From assembly GCF_022369515.1 (NCBI RefSeq), contig NZ_CP059724.1, forward strand, positions 434,001 to 498,000: a stretch of DNA of 64,000 nucleotides, given 5' to 3'. The position numbers and the translations under genes are program-made. The DNA comes from Paenibacillus sp. 19GGS1-52. GTDB taxonomy: Bacteria > Bacillota > Bacilli > Paenibacillales > Paenibacillaceae. Below, piece after piece: positions 43,099 through 52,422 of this stretch. The notes below the pieces were generated by a model. The model was given only the letters and a program-made list of their open reading frames with translations, did not search any database and was not told the origin of the DNA. Each line of letters starts with the position of its first letter. Positions within the stretch are counted from its first letter, which is position 1.

Positions 43099-45477
43099 TT
43101 GTCGAAACTATCAAGAGTTGTGGTGCTCCCGCTGCTGATTACTATACTTATGCTCTATTTATCTCGCAGCATTCTGGAGTACCGAATGATTGGGACGAAT
43201 GTCGCGAAAGATGCAACGGGACAATACGTGGTGCAGCAAGATACTCCCGCCGGACTTTGGGGTTATAAACGTATTCTGGCGGGAGACATTATTGAGAAAG
43301 TAGATGGGAAGTCTCCATCTTCATTTTTTTATATCAAGAATTATAATGCTATAGAAGGGGCCTCTACCATAAGCTTAATCCGAATGGGTTTAGACGGCGC
43401 TCAGCAAGAAATTAATCTTGTAGTAGACAAAGGAATTGCCTCTGAGAATCTTATGCTGGAGTTTATTATACCCTTTTGCTCAGTATTACTGTTTGCAGGG
43501 TTTTCGTGGTTTGTTTACCGTCGGAAGCAGAAAGATAAAGCAGCCATTTATCTCATCTTGTTCTTCTTGTCGACTGGACTGGCTTATTTCAGCTCTTTTT
43601 CTTCAGGAAGATTGAACACGGTAGGAATCCTTACGTTCAATATCACCTTCTCGTTAGTCCCTATTTTTTTTCTGCAATTTCTAAATCAATATCTCAAGCG
43701 TTATGAGGAGCCATTAGTCCCCAGAGGACTATTTGTGGCTTTGTATTGCGTTGTCACTACGATCCTCTCGCTTCTAGTCATAAGAATGCTGACGGGCTTC
43801 GATTTTTATTTTTTTGCAGGCGTTCCGCTGATTCTACCATTTTTTATCATTGTAAATTTGTATATTATTTATAAGCTGATCGAGAAATTCGTTAGACATC
43901 GGCGGGATTACCTGAGGACGCTATTTAAGTTCACGTTAATTGGCCATATGATCGGCTTTCTGCCGTTTATTCTCTTGTTCGGTATGCCTCAGCTGGTGGG
44001 TGTAAACCTTATTCCTTCGCAGGTGGCCTCTATTTTTCTATTAGGAATTCCAATTGTATATTTGTACATGTTTATGAACCGACAGCTGTTCGATATTGAT
44101 TTTCTATTAAATCGGTTTTTGTACTTTACGATCATTTCTTTTATTCCAACTTTGCTAATTGCCACCTTTGGTATGCTTATTTTGAGCCGGCATGATTTTT
44201 CATGGGTCAAAGGTATGCAGATGTTTCTGGTGGTTTACCTTATGCTCACCCTTTTTCTGTTTAGTAAGGAATATGCGGACTTTCGTCTAAGACCGAATTT
44301 CAATAAGGATCTGTATAACTTTCAGGGAAGTCTGGACCGTTTCTCGACCCGCATCTCACGTGTAATGAAGCGCGCAGATCTGGAGCGGGTATTGGAGCAA
44401 GAGATTCTTTCTACTCTATTAGTCAAAAAGATGGCCTTTCTGGAAGTGAGCAAAGAGCGCGTGTATGCTTCCCAGTCCAATACAGGGGCTAAGGGTATCC
44501 ATCCTTCGGTAATATCTGCTCTGCAGAACTCTGTCCATCAGTTGACGGTCGGAGAACCAGTAACGGTTCCCTACGGGTTATGTATCGTCATGGGCCATAA
44601 AGGCTCAACCTTTCATGTGCTCTGGCTGGATGATAAAGAGAACCAGACGAAATATAATCTGGATGAGCTGGGCTGGCTGAAGACTTTGGCTAATTATACT
44701 GCTATCGTCTATGAGAACTTGTACCTGATTGAAAGCTTGATTGAGGATCTGGAACTGGAGTTCCAGAAGCAGAAGGGTGCCTCTCCATGGGTGATGCGGT
44801 TGATTTTTAATTTATCGGAGATTGAACGGCGTAGACTGGCTGCAGACCTGCACGATTCAGCGCTGCAGGACCAGCTTATCTGGTACCGTAAGCTTGAATC
44901 TGTCATGCTGGATCATGCCATCTCAGCCGAGCTATATCAGGAGCTTAAGATGATTCATGAGGGCCTGCTGGATGTGATTCACCAGATTCGTGAGACCTGC
45001 AACGAGATGAGACCGCCACTGCTCAAGGAAATGGGTATTGTGGAGGCGCTAGGGCATCTGTTCGAACAGACACAGATCCGTTCGAATTATGCCATTGATT
45101 TCCGTGTGAAGCAGTTCACCGCAGAATTGAATGATGAACAGACGTTAGCCCTATTTCGTATTGTTCAGGAGTTGCTGCGCAATGCAAGCAAGCATGCGAG
45201 TGCCTCAACCGTTATTATTGAGCTGGAGCAGAGGGAGACCATTCGGCTTTTGTATAAAGATAATGGAATTGGCATGGAGCTGGTCGAATTAAGCGACTCC
45301 TATCAGCACATGGGCTTATCGGGTATTAAGGAGAGAGTTCGCAGTCTGGAAGGGGAGATTGATTTCCAATCCGTGGTGGGCGAAGGACTGGAAATCAGCA
45401 TTAGTCTGCCGCTAGAGTCTGTGAGTACGGCAATGGAGGGTAAGGATGAATCGGATGATAAATATCTTGTTGGTTGA
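43099..45477 (+). CDS. comP: ComP-like polytopic sensor histidine kinase
   Basis: 792 residues from a TTG at 43099 with GGAGG 7 bases upstream. A first transmembrane helix (about 8-26) is followed by an extracytoplasmic PDZ-like domain (about 50-110; LAGDIIEKVDGKSP), then about eight further membrane helices (about 120-405), a linker, a HisKA_3 domain with RRRLAADLHDSALQDQ (phospho-His about 585) and a compact ATPase domain (RNASKHASA, DNGIGM, GLSGIKERV). The length and polytopic sensor match ComP, the receptor for the ComX pheromone. The gene begins 25 bases after the pheromone stop and overlaps the response-regulator gene by 32 bases. Confidence 0.87.
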   Translation: MSKLSRVVVLPLLITILMLYLSRSILEYRMIGTNVAKDATGQYVVQQDTPAGLWGYKRILAGDIIEKVDGKSPSSFFYIKNYNAIEGASTISLIRMGLDGAQQEINLVVDKGIASENLMLEFIIPFCSVLLFAGFSWFVYRRKQKDKAAIYLILFFLSTGLAYFSSFSSGRLNTVGILTFNITFSLVPIFFLQFLNQYLKRYEEPLVPRGLFVALYCVVTTILSLLVIRMLTGFDFYFFAGVPLILPFFIIVNLYIIYKLIEKFVRHRRDYLRTLFKFTLIGHMIGFLPFILLFGMPQLVGVNLIPSQVASIFLLGIPIVYLYMFMNRQLFDIDFLLNRFLYFTIISFIPTLLIATFGMLILSRHDFSWVKGMQMFLVVYLMLTLFLFSKEYADFRLRPNFNKDLYNFQGSLDRFSTRISRVMKRADLERVLEQEILSTLLVKKMAFLEVSKERVYASQSNTGAKGIHPSVISALQNSVHQLTVGEPVTVPYGLCIVMGHKGSTFHVLWLDDKENQTKYNLDELGWLKTLANYTAIVYENLYLIESLIEDLELEFQKQKGASPWVMRLIFNLSEIERRRLAADLHDSALQDQLIWYRKLESVMLDHAISAELYQELKMIHEGLLDVIHQIRETCNEMRPPLLKEMGIVEALGHLFEQTQIRSNYAIDFRVKQFTAELNDEQTLALFRIVQELLRNASKHASASTVIIELEQRETIRLLYKDNGIGMELVELSDSYQHMGLSGIKERVRSLEGEIDFQSVVGEGLEISISLPLESVSTAMEGKDESDDKYLVG

Positions 45478-46114
45478 TGACCATCCTTCCGTAGGCGAAG
45501 GAACCAAGAATATGATTGAGCAGGATGCAGAGATGCAGGTGACCGTTATTTTATCGGCCATGGAAGCGCTGGAGCTGGTCAAGACGGAAACCTTCGACGT
45601 GATGCTGTTCGATCTGAATATGCCGGTAATCAGCGGTCTCGAATTGACCAAGAGGATGATGAGCGCTCACCCGGACAGCCGGGTATTAATCTATACGGGC
45701 TATGAGATTAGCCCTCATTTCAATCTGCTGATTGAATCTGGAGTCTCGGGCTTTGTGAGTAAGACGGTCACCCGGGTGCAGCTTCTTAATGCCATACGCT
45801 GCGCTCTCCGGGATGAAGCGGTTATTCCGGTATCGCTGCTGCGGCAGCTTCGTCGCCGGGAGATCCGCTTAAACGAGTCCAGAGAAGAGCGGGCACTGGA
45901 AGCTGTATCGATCAATGAGCGTGAGCAGGAGATCCTGCAGGAAGTAGCTAGCGGGAGCGCCAATAAGGATATTGCAGGCAAGCTATTGATGAGCCAACGG
46001 ACGGTTGAGTATAACCTGACACGGATATTTGAGAAACTGGGTGTTCGTTCCCGGGCAGAAGCGGTAGTTGAAGCCAGGCGGCTCAACCTGATTCATTCCA
46101 GTGATTTTTTGTGA
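45446..46114 (+). CDS. comA: ComA-like response regulator
   Basis: 222 residues. The receiver (1-122) begins with VDDHPSVGEGTKNMIEQD, close to the ComA pattern DDHPxVxEGTK, with phospho-Asp 56 in LFDLNMPVISG, the IYTGYE segment and SKT. A LuxR/NarL helix-turn-helix (about 155-215) has NEREQEILQEVASGSANKDI, then SQRTVEYNLTRIFEKLGV. Phosphorylated ComA activates surfactin and competence-type genes in Bacillus; targets here are unknown. GGAGGG lies 6 bases before the ATG, within comP. Terminated by a strong hairpin. Confidence 0.9.
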   Translation: MNRMINILLVDDHPSVGEGTKNMIEQDAEMQVTVILSAMEALELVKTETFDVMLFDLNMPVISGLELTKRMMSAHPDSRVLIYTGYEISPHFNLLIESGVSGFVSKTVTRVQLLNAIRCALRDEAVIPVSLLRQLRRREIRLNESREERALEAVSINEREQEILQEVASGSANKDIAGKLLMSQRTVEYNLTRIFEKLGVRSRAEAVVEARRLNLIHSSDFL

Positions 46115-46142
46115 GAAGGGAATGAGTTGAACTTAAGAAAGT

Positions 46143-46190
46143 AAACAAGGGCTGAGCTGAGGAATAGATCCTCTGCTCAGCCCTTGTTTG
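46143..46190 (+). terminator. Strong bidirectional terminator after the com locus
   Basis: AAACAAGGGCTGAGC (46143-46157) and GCTCAGCCCTTGTTT (46174-46188) are perfect complements. It also closes the catabolic operon on the minus strand, where the stem is followed by a T-containing stretch. Confidence 0.85.
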
Positions 46191-46224
46191 GAGTATGAGC
46201 CAAAATAAATATATTCAGGACTTT

Positions 46225-46959
46225 TTAGCTGCCAAAAGACTGCAGAATACCCGAGAAGGCCTTCTTCTCGGGAGTAGCGAAGGTTAAGGCTTTGCTCGTC
46301 GTAACACCAAGCCCAACTAAGGCTTCACAGAATTTTACTGCTGCTAGAGTGCCATCGATTACGGGTATGCCGCAGGCCTCCTGGATATATTCGCGCTGGG
46401 CGGACATGGCGGCACAACCGAGAACAATAGCTTCTGCCTGATCCTCAGTAACGGCCTTACGGCATTCCTCGATAATCTGGCGGACGGAGGTCTCTTTATC
46501 ATTTTGCACATCCAGCACATGCAGCGGGGTAGTGCGGATATTACGGCATTTGTGCTGCATTCCGTTATGAAGCACTACATGCTCACTCATCAAGCGGGTA
46601 CGAGGCAAAGTAGTGACAATGGTGAAGGAAGCCGCGATCATGCTGGCCATTTGCATCGCGGCTTCCGCAATTCCTATAACGGGTGCACTTGTAATCTCTC
46701 TTGCTCCTAATAATCCTGGATCGCCGAAACAGGCGATCACATAGGCATCGATATCCTCTTCTTGATCCCCCTTGCGAATCTCTTCGAAAATACCAGGAAT
46801 CGAAAGATAATCATCATAAAAGGACTCAATGGATGCCGGCCCAGACCTTGGACTGACCGAAATGATTTCAGTGGTGGGGAGGGCATACTTCTGCGCCTCG
46901 ATCTGAAGATCATTTGTCAGTGACCAGGTCGTGTTAGGGTTAATAATCTTGATCTTCAT
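46225..46959 (-). CDS. Aspartate/glutamate/hydantoin racemase family protein
   Basis: 244 residues from the ATG at 46959; the frame extends to 47019 but that part overlaps the dehydrogenase gene and has no site. Starts MKIKIINPNTTWSL, the hydantoin-racemase-like N-terminus. The two catalytic Cys positions of the Asp/Glu racemase superfamily are present: ACFGDPGL (about 74) and VLGCAAM (about 180). Such enzymes racemise hydantoins, allantoin or acidic amino acids. It is the last gene of a sugar-type catabolic operon, an unusual partner, so the true substrate may be a sugar-derived or lactam compound. Confidence 0.82.
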   Translation of the reverse strand: MKIKIINPNTTWSLTNDLQIEAQKYALPTTEIISVSPRSGPASIESFYDDYLSIPGIFEEIRKGDQEEDIDAYVIACFGDPGLLGAREITSAPVIGIAEAAMQMASMIAASFTIVTTLPRTRLMSEHVVLHNGMQHKCRNIRTTPLHVLDVQNDKETSVRQIIEECRKAVTEDQAEAIVLGCAAMSAQREYIQEACGIPVIDGTLAAVKFCEALVGLGVTTSKALTFATPEKKAFSGILQSFGS

Positions 46960-46978
46960 AGCAAGACAATCTCCCTTC

Positions 46979-48046
46979 CTAACTATAATGAATTTCGATC
47001 CCCTTTTCGCTGGACTCATAGATGCCGCATAAGAGCTTCATGATTTCCACGCCATCCTCAACAGGGCACTTTGTCGCCGTTCCTTGCAGGCAGCATTCAA
47101 CAAAGTGATCAATCTCATTCTGAAAAGCATGGAACATATCGAAGGTGAGATGGTCAATTTGCGGCGTCATATTGAGAATGGTGTCATGTTTCTCGGTCAC
47201 GATACACAATGCGGGTTCAATTTCCGCACCACCCTTGTCTCCGAATACCTTAATCGATAGTTCATCATTTGCGGCATGAAGTGAATAGCTGACATCGATC
47301 AGGAGAGAGGAGCCATTCTCAAAGCGTATAAGTGCATTCGCTAGATCCTCGACGGTATTCATATTGTTAAGCGGATTATAATCGGCTGCTTCATACTTGC
47401 TTAGATTCTTGATATGGTCACGGTTGCCGAGCTTATTATACGTATTTCCACTAATCGATTTCACTTTCGGACGGCCCATCATATACCAGCAAAGATCAAT
47501 AATGTGTACCCCTATATCAATAAGTGGACCCCCGCCAGACAGCTGTTTATCTGCAAACCAGCCACCAGGGTTGCCTAAACGTCTTAAGAACGAAGCTTTG
47601 GCATAATAGACTTCGCCCAGATCACCTGCTTCGATAAATTGTTGAAGCACCATGGCATTGGTGCCGAACCGGCGTACAAAACCTACTTGCAATGTTTTGC
47701 CGCTGCGTTTCACGGCTGCTTGAATCAGCAGGGCTTCCTCGACGGTCATGCATAAAGGTTTCTCTAGCAATACATGCTTGCCTGCATCCAGAGCGGCAAT
47801 GGCAATCTCGGCATGGAGATGATTGATGGTACATATGCTGACCGCATCAATAACGGGGTCTGCCAACATTTCCTCGTATAACCTAAAGAAGTGGGATGCA
47901 CCGTACTTTGTAGCTGCCGCTTCTGCTCTTTCCAGATTAATATCACAAATAGCATAGATTTCGACCTGTTTATTGTTCTGATAGGATTCCAAATGAAATT
48001 GAGAAATGGTGCCAGCACCGATAAGGCCAACCTTTAATGTATCCAT
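46979..48046 (-). CDS. Gfo/Idh/MocA-family NAD(P)-dependent dehydrogenase
   Basis: 355 residues. Rossmann domain with VGLIGAGTISQFHLESY at the N-terminus and AICDIN as the second strand acid; EKP at 95-97 in HVLLEKPLCMTVEEA is the family signature Lys. The C-terminal alpha/beta domain has GGGPLIDIGVHIIDLCWYMMG, with the catalytic-type Asp and His. It probably oxidises or reduces a cyclic polyol or sugar derivative. Three bases separate it from the isomerase gene upstream, so they form a catabolic pair as in inositol-like pathways. Confidence 0.88.
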   Translation of the reverse strand: MDTLKVGLIGAGTISQFHLESYQNNKQVEIYAICDINLERAEAAATKYGASHFFRLYEEMLADPVIDAVSICTINHLHAEIAIAALDAGKHVLLEKPLCMTVEEALLIQAAVKRSGKTLQVGFVRRFGTNAMVLQQFIEAGDLGEVYYAKASFLRRLGNPGGWFADKQLSGGGPLIDIGVHIIDLCWYMMGRPKVKSISGNTYNKLGNRDHIKNLSKYEAADYNPLNNMNTVEDLANALIRFENGSSLLIDVSYSLHAANDELSIKVFGDKGGAEIEPALCIVTEKHDTILNMTPQIDHLTFDMFHAFQNEIDHFVECCLQGTATKCPVEDGVEIMKLLCGIYESSEKGIEIHYS

Positions 48047-48049
48047 ATT

Positions 48050-48919
48050 TTAAACCTCGTTCCAAATTTTTCTGGCGTTCACAAGCCCAATTCTTGAGCC
48101 TAATCGGCAATCTTCTATACCTTCAAATTCAATCGTGATATAGCCGTCATATCCTGAATCCTTCACTAATTTAACGACCTCTTTCATCGGGATTTCACCC
48201 TGTCCGATAATGGCGCCGCGCAGAAAATTATTGTGAACTGTCTTGAAATAGCCTTCACCAGGATCAGCATCGTAGGGGCGGAAATAGAAATCCTTAAGAT
48301 GAACAAGCGAAGCGTAAGGCAAGTTCTTCATCACTCCTACCAACGAAGGTTCATCTACGCACATAAAGTTGCCGATATCGAGCGTGGTTTTGAAATTGCT
48401 GCGATCAACTTCGGCGATTAAGCGCTGAACCCGATCGGCATTTTGGACCAGATGGCCATGGTTCTCCACACTTGTCGTAATCCCGAAATTAGCAGCGTAA
48501 TCGGCAATTTGACGGCAGGCTTCAGCCATTTGCGGTAAATGCAGTTCAAAGTAGGAAATGGTCGTCTGTTCAACAGGCAAGGAGAAGGTATTCACATCGT
48601 GGCGCATATATTTGATGCCTAAGCGATTTGCTACATCGACATGAGATTTTACACGGGCAATTTCAGCGTCGAGTTCTTCTGGCGAGGGTTGGATGAAGTT
48701 AGCCGGCAACGAGTAATTGGACAACTCAATGCCTACCTCTTGCGCCTTTGCTTTTAACGCTTCAATTAGCTCGTCATCCCCTAGCAGTGTGTAGCCATAA
48801 GGAACAATCTCCATATGCTCCCCACCATGCTGAGCGATCCATTCTACGACATCAAGGATAGACATTTCCTTCTTTTCCAGAGCATCTAGCAAGCTGTATG
48901 AGCTAAGTCCTAATTTCAT
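48050..48919 (-). CDS. Sugar phosphate isomerase/epimerase (xylose-isomerase-like TIM barrel)
   Basis: 289 residues from the ATG at 48919, which has AAAGGAG 7 bases upstream; the longer open frame would overlap the permease gene. AP endonuclease 2-like TIM barrel with metal-site residues in ITTSVENHGH (Glu), FKTTLDIGNFM (Asp), LVHLKDFYF (His) and YDGYITIEFEG (final Glu). These enzymes isomerise, epimerise or dehydrate sugar derivatives such as inosose or keto-sugars. Pairing with a Gfo/Idh/MocA dehydrogenase is a recurring catabolic module. Confidence 0.86.
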   Translation of the reverse strand: MKLGLSSYSLLDALEKKEMSILDVVEWIAQHGGEHMEIVPYGYTLLGDDELIEALKAKAQEVGIELSNYSLPANFIQPSPEELDAEIARVKSHVDVANRLGIKYMRHDVNTFSLPVEQTTISYFELHLPQMAEACRQIADYAANFGITTSVENHGHLVQNADRVQRLIAEVDRSNFKTTLDIGNFMCVDEPSLVGVMKNLPYASLVHLKDFYFRPYDADPGEGYFKTVHNNFLRGAIIGQGEIPMKEVVKLVKDSGYDGYITIEFEGIEDCRLGSRIGLVNARKIWNEV

Positions 48920-48966
48920 AATGATCTCCTTTGTGAATACGGGATTTGGTGAATCATAGATATACG

Positions 48967-49794
48967 TCATTTGAGTCCAGTCATCGTAATGCCTTGAATG
49001 AATACGCGCTGCATGAGCAAGAACAGGATGATAACAGGCAGCATGAATACCGCGGAACCAGCCATCAAGAGCGACCATTGCAGGCCGTGTGTTGTTAAGA
49101 ACTGCATAAGCCCGATGGAGATGGTCCAGTGCACTTTATCCGTCAGATAAATTAAGGGACCGAGGAAATCCGTCCATACCCAGATGAAGGAGAACAAAGC
49201 AACAGTGACCAAGGCAGGTCGGCATAGCGGAAGTACAATATTCCAATAAATCCGGAACTCGGAGGCGCCATCCACACGTGAGGCTTCGGATAGCTCTTCA
49301 GGCAAGGTAAGGAAAAACTGACGAAGCAAAAATATCAAAAAAGGATTGCCGAAAAAAGCAGGGACGACGAGCGGTAGAATGGTATTGATCCAGCCCAATT
49401 TAACAAAAGTGGAATAGAGCGGAATCATCGTAACCTGGTAAGGCAGGATCATAGTAGACAACACAATCACGAACAGGGCATTACGGCCCTTCCAATTCAG
49501 CTTGGCGAACGCATAGGCAATCGCGGGGTTCACCAGCATCGAGCCAATCATGACCCAGAAGACAATCTCAAACGTATTAAACACATAATCAAAATAGGGG
49601 ATAACCGTAAGCGCGTGTTTATAGTTAATAAGTTGAAAGGGATCGGGAATCCATTCGGTTGGCCTTTGGAAGATTTGGGTCTCTTTTTTGAGAGAGGTGG
49701 AAATCATCCATAATAACGGATAAACAAACAGAATACCCGTACAAATTAAGCAAAAGTGAGCAAATATCGCATATCGAAGCTTCCGGCTGCCCAT
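48967..49794 (-). CDS. ABC transporter permease, CUT1 family (MalG/UgpE type)
   Basis: 275 residues with six transmembrane helices (the first at about 9-30). The coupling-helix EAA motif is EASRVDGASEFRIYWNIVLP. Length and start (VYPLLWMISTSLK) are typical of the second permease of carbohydrate uptake type 1 importers. It forms a heterodimer with the upstream permease and receives substrate from the lipoprotein encoded by the operon. No ATPase gene is present; Firmicutes often share an MsmX/UgpC-type ATPase among such systems. Confidence 0.92.
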   Translation of the reverse strand: MGSRKLRYAIFAHFCLICTGILFVYPLLWMISTSLKKETQIFQRPTEWIPDPFQLINYKHALTVIPYFDYVFNTFEIVFWVMIGSMLVNPAIAYAFAKLNWKGRNALFVIVLSTMILPYQVTMIPLYSTFVKLGWINTILPLVVPAFFGNPFLIFLLRQFFLTLPEELSEASRVDGASEFRIYWNIVLPLCRPALVTVALFSFIWVWTDFLGPLIYLTDKVHWTISIGLMQFLTTHGLQWSLLMAGSAVFMLPVIILFLLMQRVFIQGITMTGLK

Positions 49795-49796
49795 TG

Positions 49797-50711
49797 TTAT
49801 CTCCCCCCATAATGCATCCAGCTTTTAGAAGTTCTGTAGACGACATAGGTAATTAACATGACAATAATTAAGAGGACCCAAGCCAAAGCACTGGCATAAC
49901 CAAACTTAAGGAACTGAAAGCCCTGCTGATAGATATACACGGAATAGAACAATAAGGAATTGCTAGGTCCGCCAACTGTAGTCTGTCCTGTGGTAAGTAC
50001 AAAGGCAGGAGTAAAGATGCTGAAGGCTGCAATGATTCCGCTAATCAATTGAAAAAAAGTGACTGGCGAAATGATCGGCAGCGTAATATGGCGAAATTTA
50101 TCCCAAGATCCGGCTCCGTCCATGTCCATCGCTTCATAATACATTTCAGGCACATCGCTCAAGGAAGCGAGGTAGATAATAGTTGTTGTACCCACCCCCC
50201 ATAAGGACATCAGGATCAAGGCGGGTTTGGTCCATGCAGCGGATACTAACCAAAGCGGCTCTGGCAGATGCAAAAAATTTAAGAAATGATTGATAATCCC
50301 ATACTTCGGATTCAGCAGCCATAGCCATAATAAGGATGTGGCTAGTGGAGGCATTACAGATGGCAGGAATACCAAAGTCCGATAAATGGCTTGGCCTCTA
50401 ACCTTCATGTTAAGCATCAGAGCCGTACTTAACCCTATTAGCAGTTGCAGACCCACGCCAATAACAGCATAAAAGACGGTATTGTACAGAGCTTTATAGA
50501 ATAAGGCGCTATGCAATAATTCGTTATAGTTCTGCAGCCCGACCCACCGACCAGGCTTGAATAAATTATATTCCGTGAAGCTATAGTAAAAAGAAGAAAG
50601 AATCGGATATAAGCTGAAGCCGAGAAATCCGATGATCCAAGGAGCAACGAATACCCAAGCTAATTTTTTTTGTTCAATCAGGACAGGGTTTTTAAGACGT
50701 TTGCTACTCAT
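49797..50711 (-). CDS. ABC transporter permease, CUT1 family (MalF/UgpA type)
   Basis: 304 residues with six transmembrane helices. N-terminal AWVFVAPWIIGFLGFSLYP and FTEYNLFKPGRWVGLQNY are hallmark segments of the first CUT1 permease, and the EAA loop is YEAMDMDGAGSWDKFRHITLP. Two bases separate it from the second permease gene. Transports an oligosaccharide or polyol; the substrate cannot be assigned. Confidence 0.92.
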   Translation of the reverse strand: MSSKRLKNPVLIEQKKLAWVFVAPWIIGFLGFSLYPILSSFYYSFTEYNLFKPGRWVGLQNYNELLHSALFYKALYNTVFYAVIGVGLQLLIGLSTALMLNMKVRGQAIYRTLVFLPSVMPPLATSLLWLWLLNPKYGIINHFLNFLHLPEPLWLVSAAWTKPALILMSLWGVGTTTIIYLASLSDVPEMYYEAMDMDGAGSWDKFRHITLPIISPVTFFQLISGIIAAFSIFTPAFVLTTGQTTVGGPSNSLLFYSVYIYQQGFQFLKFGYASALAWVLLIIVMLITYVVYRTSKSWMHYGGR

Positions 50712-50738
50712 ATAAGCCCCCCTTCCTTTCTATGGAAT

Positions 50739-50773
50739 AACAAGGCACCCCGCATACTGGAGGATACCTTGTT
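50739..50773 (-). promoter_or_regulatory. Intercistronic hairpin between binding-protein and permease genes
   Basis: AACAAGG (50739-50745) and CCTTGTT (50767-50773) form a stem without a long T tract. Such hairpins often stabilise or attenuate mRNA so that the binding protein is made in excess over the permeases. Confidence 0.45.
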
Positions 50774-50783
50774 ACTATTTGAG

Positions 50784-52136
50784 TTATTTCACTAAAGGCT
50801 GGACCTTTTCAACAACGCCCTTCATGGCTTCTTCCGGAGTTTTCTCGAGATTGATAACACTGGTATCTCCTTCGGTCAGTGCTGCAAAGAACTCCGTCAT
50901 GAATGGCACGGCAGGGAAGGCTTTAATGTTCGGGCCTTGGATATATTTCACAAAGGGTTCCAGCCCTGGATTCTGCTCAATCAATGCAGGATCATTGAGT
51001 GCAGATAACGTAGTAGGCAAACTTCCCTTGAGTGCAGAGAATTTAACGTAAGGGTCTTTGGAGACCAGGTAGCTAACGAATTCCCAAGCAGCTTCTTTGT
51101 TCTTGGACTGCTCTGGAATGACCAGCATCCCTGGTTGAGCTTCACCAGCGTCCTTCAGCTCTGGATGACCGTCCGGATAAGGAAGTGCAGCGACCCCATA
51201 ATTTAAGTCAGGCGCATAATCTTTAATAAACGTCTGAAGCCATTGTCCTTCCACGCTCATTGCCAGCTGGCCTTGGAAAAAAGCGTTGTTAGGGGATTGG
51301 TAGTTCCCGAATCCGCTCTTGAATTTCAGGACGGCTTCTTTATCATAAGGATCACTATAAAAAGATTTATAGAAATTCATATCGGCGATATTCTCCGGGC
51401 TGTCTGCCGTAATAGTCTTTGTATCTGCATCATATAGACTGGCTCCGAATACATTTCGCCATACGACTACATCGAGCCATGGATAATCCGGAATGAATCC
51501 TAACTGGCTATAGTCGCTACCATCCTTGATAGTTAGCTTTAACGCGTCTGCTTGTAATTCGCTGATCGTGGTAGGTGGAGCTGTAATTCCAGCTTTTGCA
51601 AATAGATCTTTATTGTAATAGAGCATAAAAGTATCCATGGTATACGGAATGGCGAATTGCTTATCATTGTATTGGCCGATGTCCCATACACTTTGTACGA
51701 CATCCGCAGTATCCATTCCGGTCTTGGCGATGCTGTCATCCAATTGACTCAGCGCACCAACCTCGGCCCATTTCGCTACATTTGAATATTGTGTATATCC
51801 GACATCGAATGAATTTCCGCCAGTAATTGCTGTAAGCTCAGTTTGGGTAGTTTGGCTACCCAGTGAATCCACGTGAATATTAGGATGAGTGTTATTGAAT
51901 TCATCAACGATTTGTTGCATGTACGCATCTTCGCCACCAGCCCAAGTGTGCCAATAAGTGATGTTGACCTTTTCGGCCGGGGCTTCCGTAGCAGCTGGTG
52001 CTTCTGTTGCTGAGTTTGAAGGAGAATCCGTCGTACTTGCTGTGTTCGAGTTGTTATTACTGCTGCAGCCTGCGATTGCTAGAGAACTCATGAGGGATAG
52101 GGATAAAATAATGAACGCTGGACTTTTTCTCTCCAT
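50784..52136 (-). CDS. Sugar ABC transporter solute-binding lipoprotein
   Basis: 450 residues. Lipoprotein signal ending SLAIAGC, then an Asn/Ser/Thr/Ala-rich linker with two ATEAPA repeats (about 25-55), then a family 1 solute-binding fold starting VNITYWHTWAGGEDAY with GQYNDKQFAIPYTMDTFMLYYNK. AAGGAGGAGA precedes the ATG. It is the first gene of the six-gene catabolic operon and delivers substrate to the two permeases downstream. It differs from the other two solute-binding proteins in this window in having its own permeases. Confidence 0.92.
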   Translation of the reverse strand: MERKSPAFIILSLSLMSSLAIAGCSSNNNSNTASTTDSPSNSATEAPAATEAPAEKVNITYWHTWAGGEDAYMQQIVDEFNNTHPNIHVDSLGSQTTQTELTAITGGNSFDVGYTQYSNVAKWAEVGALSQLDDSIAKTGMDTADVVQSVWDIGQYNDKQFAIPYTMDTFMLYYNKDLFAKAGITAPPTTISELQADALKLTIKDGSDYSQLGFIPDYPWLDVVVWRNVFGASLYDADTKTITADSPENIADMNFYKSFYSDPYDKEAVLKFKSGFGNYQSPNNAFFQGQLAMSVEGQWLQTFIKDYAPDLNYGVAALPYPDGHPELKDAGEAQPGMLVIPEQSKNKEAAWEFVSYLVSKDPYVKFSALKGSLPTTLSALNDPALIEQNPGLEPFVKYIQGPNIKAFPAVPFMTEFFAALTEGDTSVINLEKTPEEAMKGVVEKVQPLVK

Positions 52137-52422
52137 TTGAATCTCCTCCTTATGATTGTGTTAAAGATTGTCTCTCTATGTGTTATATTATATTACGTTA
52201 ATATATAAATGCATTATTGAGATCTGCCAAAATACAGGTGATCTTTTGTGGTTTTGTCACAAATTTTAATTATATATATATTTAACCCCTTATATATTGG
52301 GATATATTGAAGAGTTTGGAGCTAAAGAAATAGAAATTTTGAAAAGCATGGTGAAGACAGTTGAATTTAGACATGTTAACATAAATAACATTTATCTCTC
52401 TTTATCAGGAGGTGGACCGATT

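Noticed and set aside
52297..52422. N-terminal extension of the PucR frame
   Set aside because: AGGAGGTG is correctly placed for ATG 52423, and the conserved PucR domain begins there.
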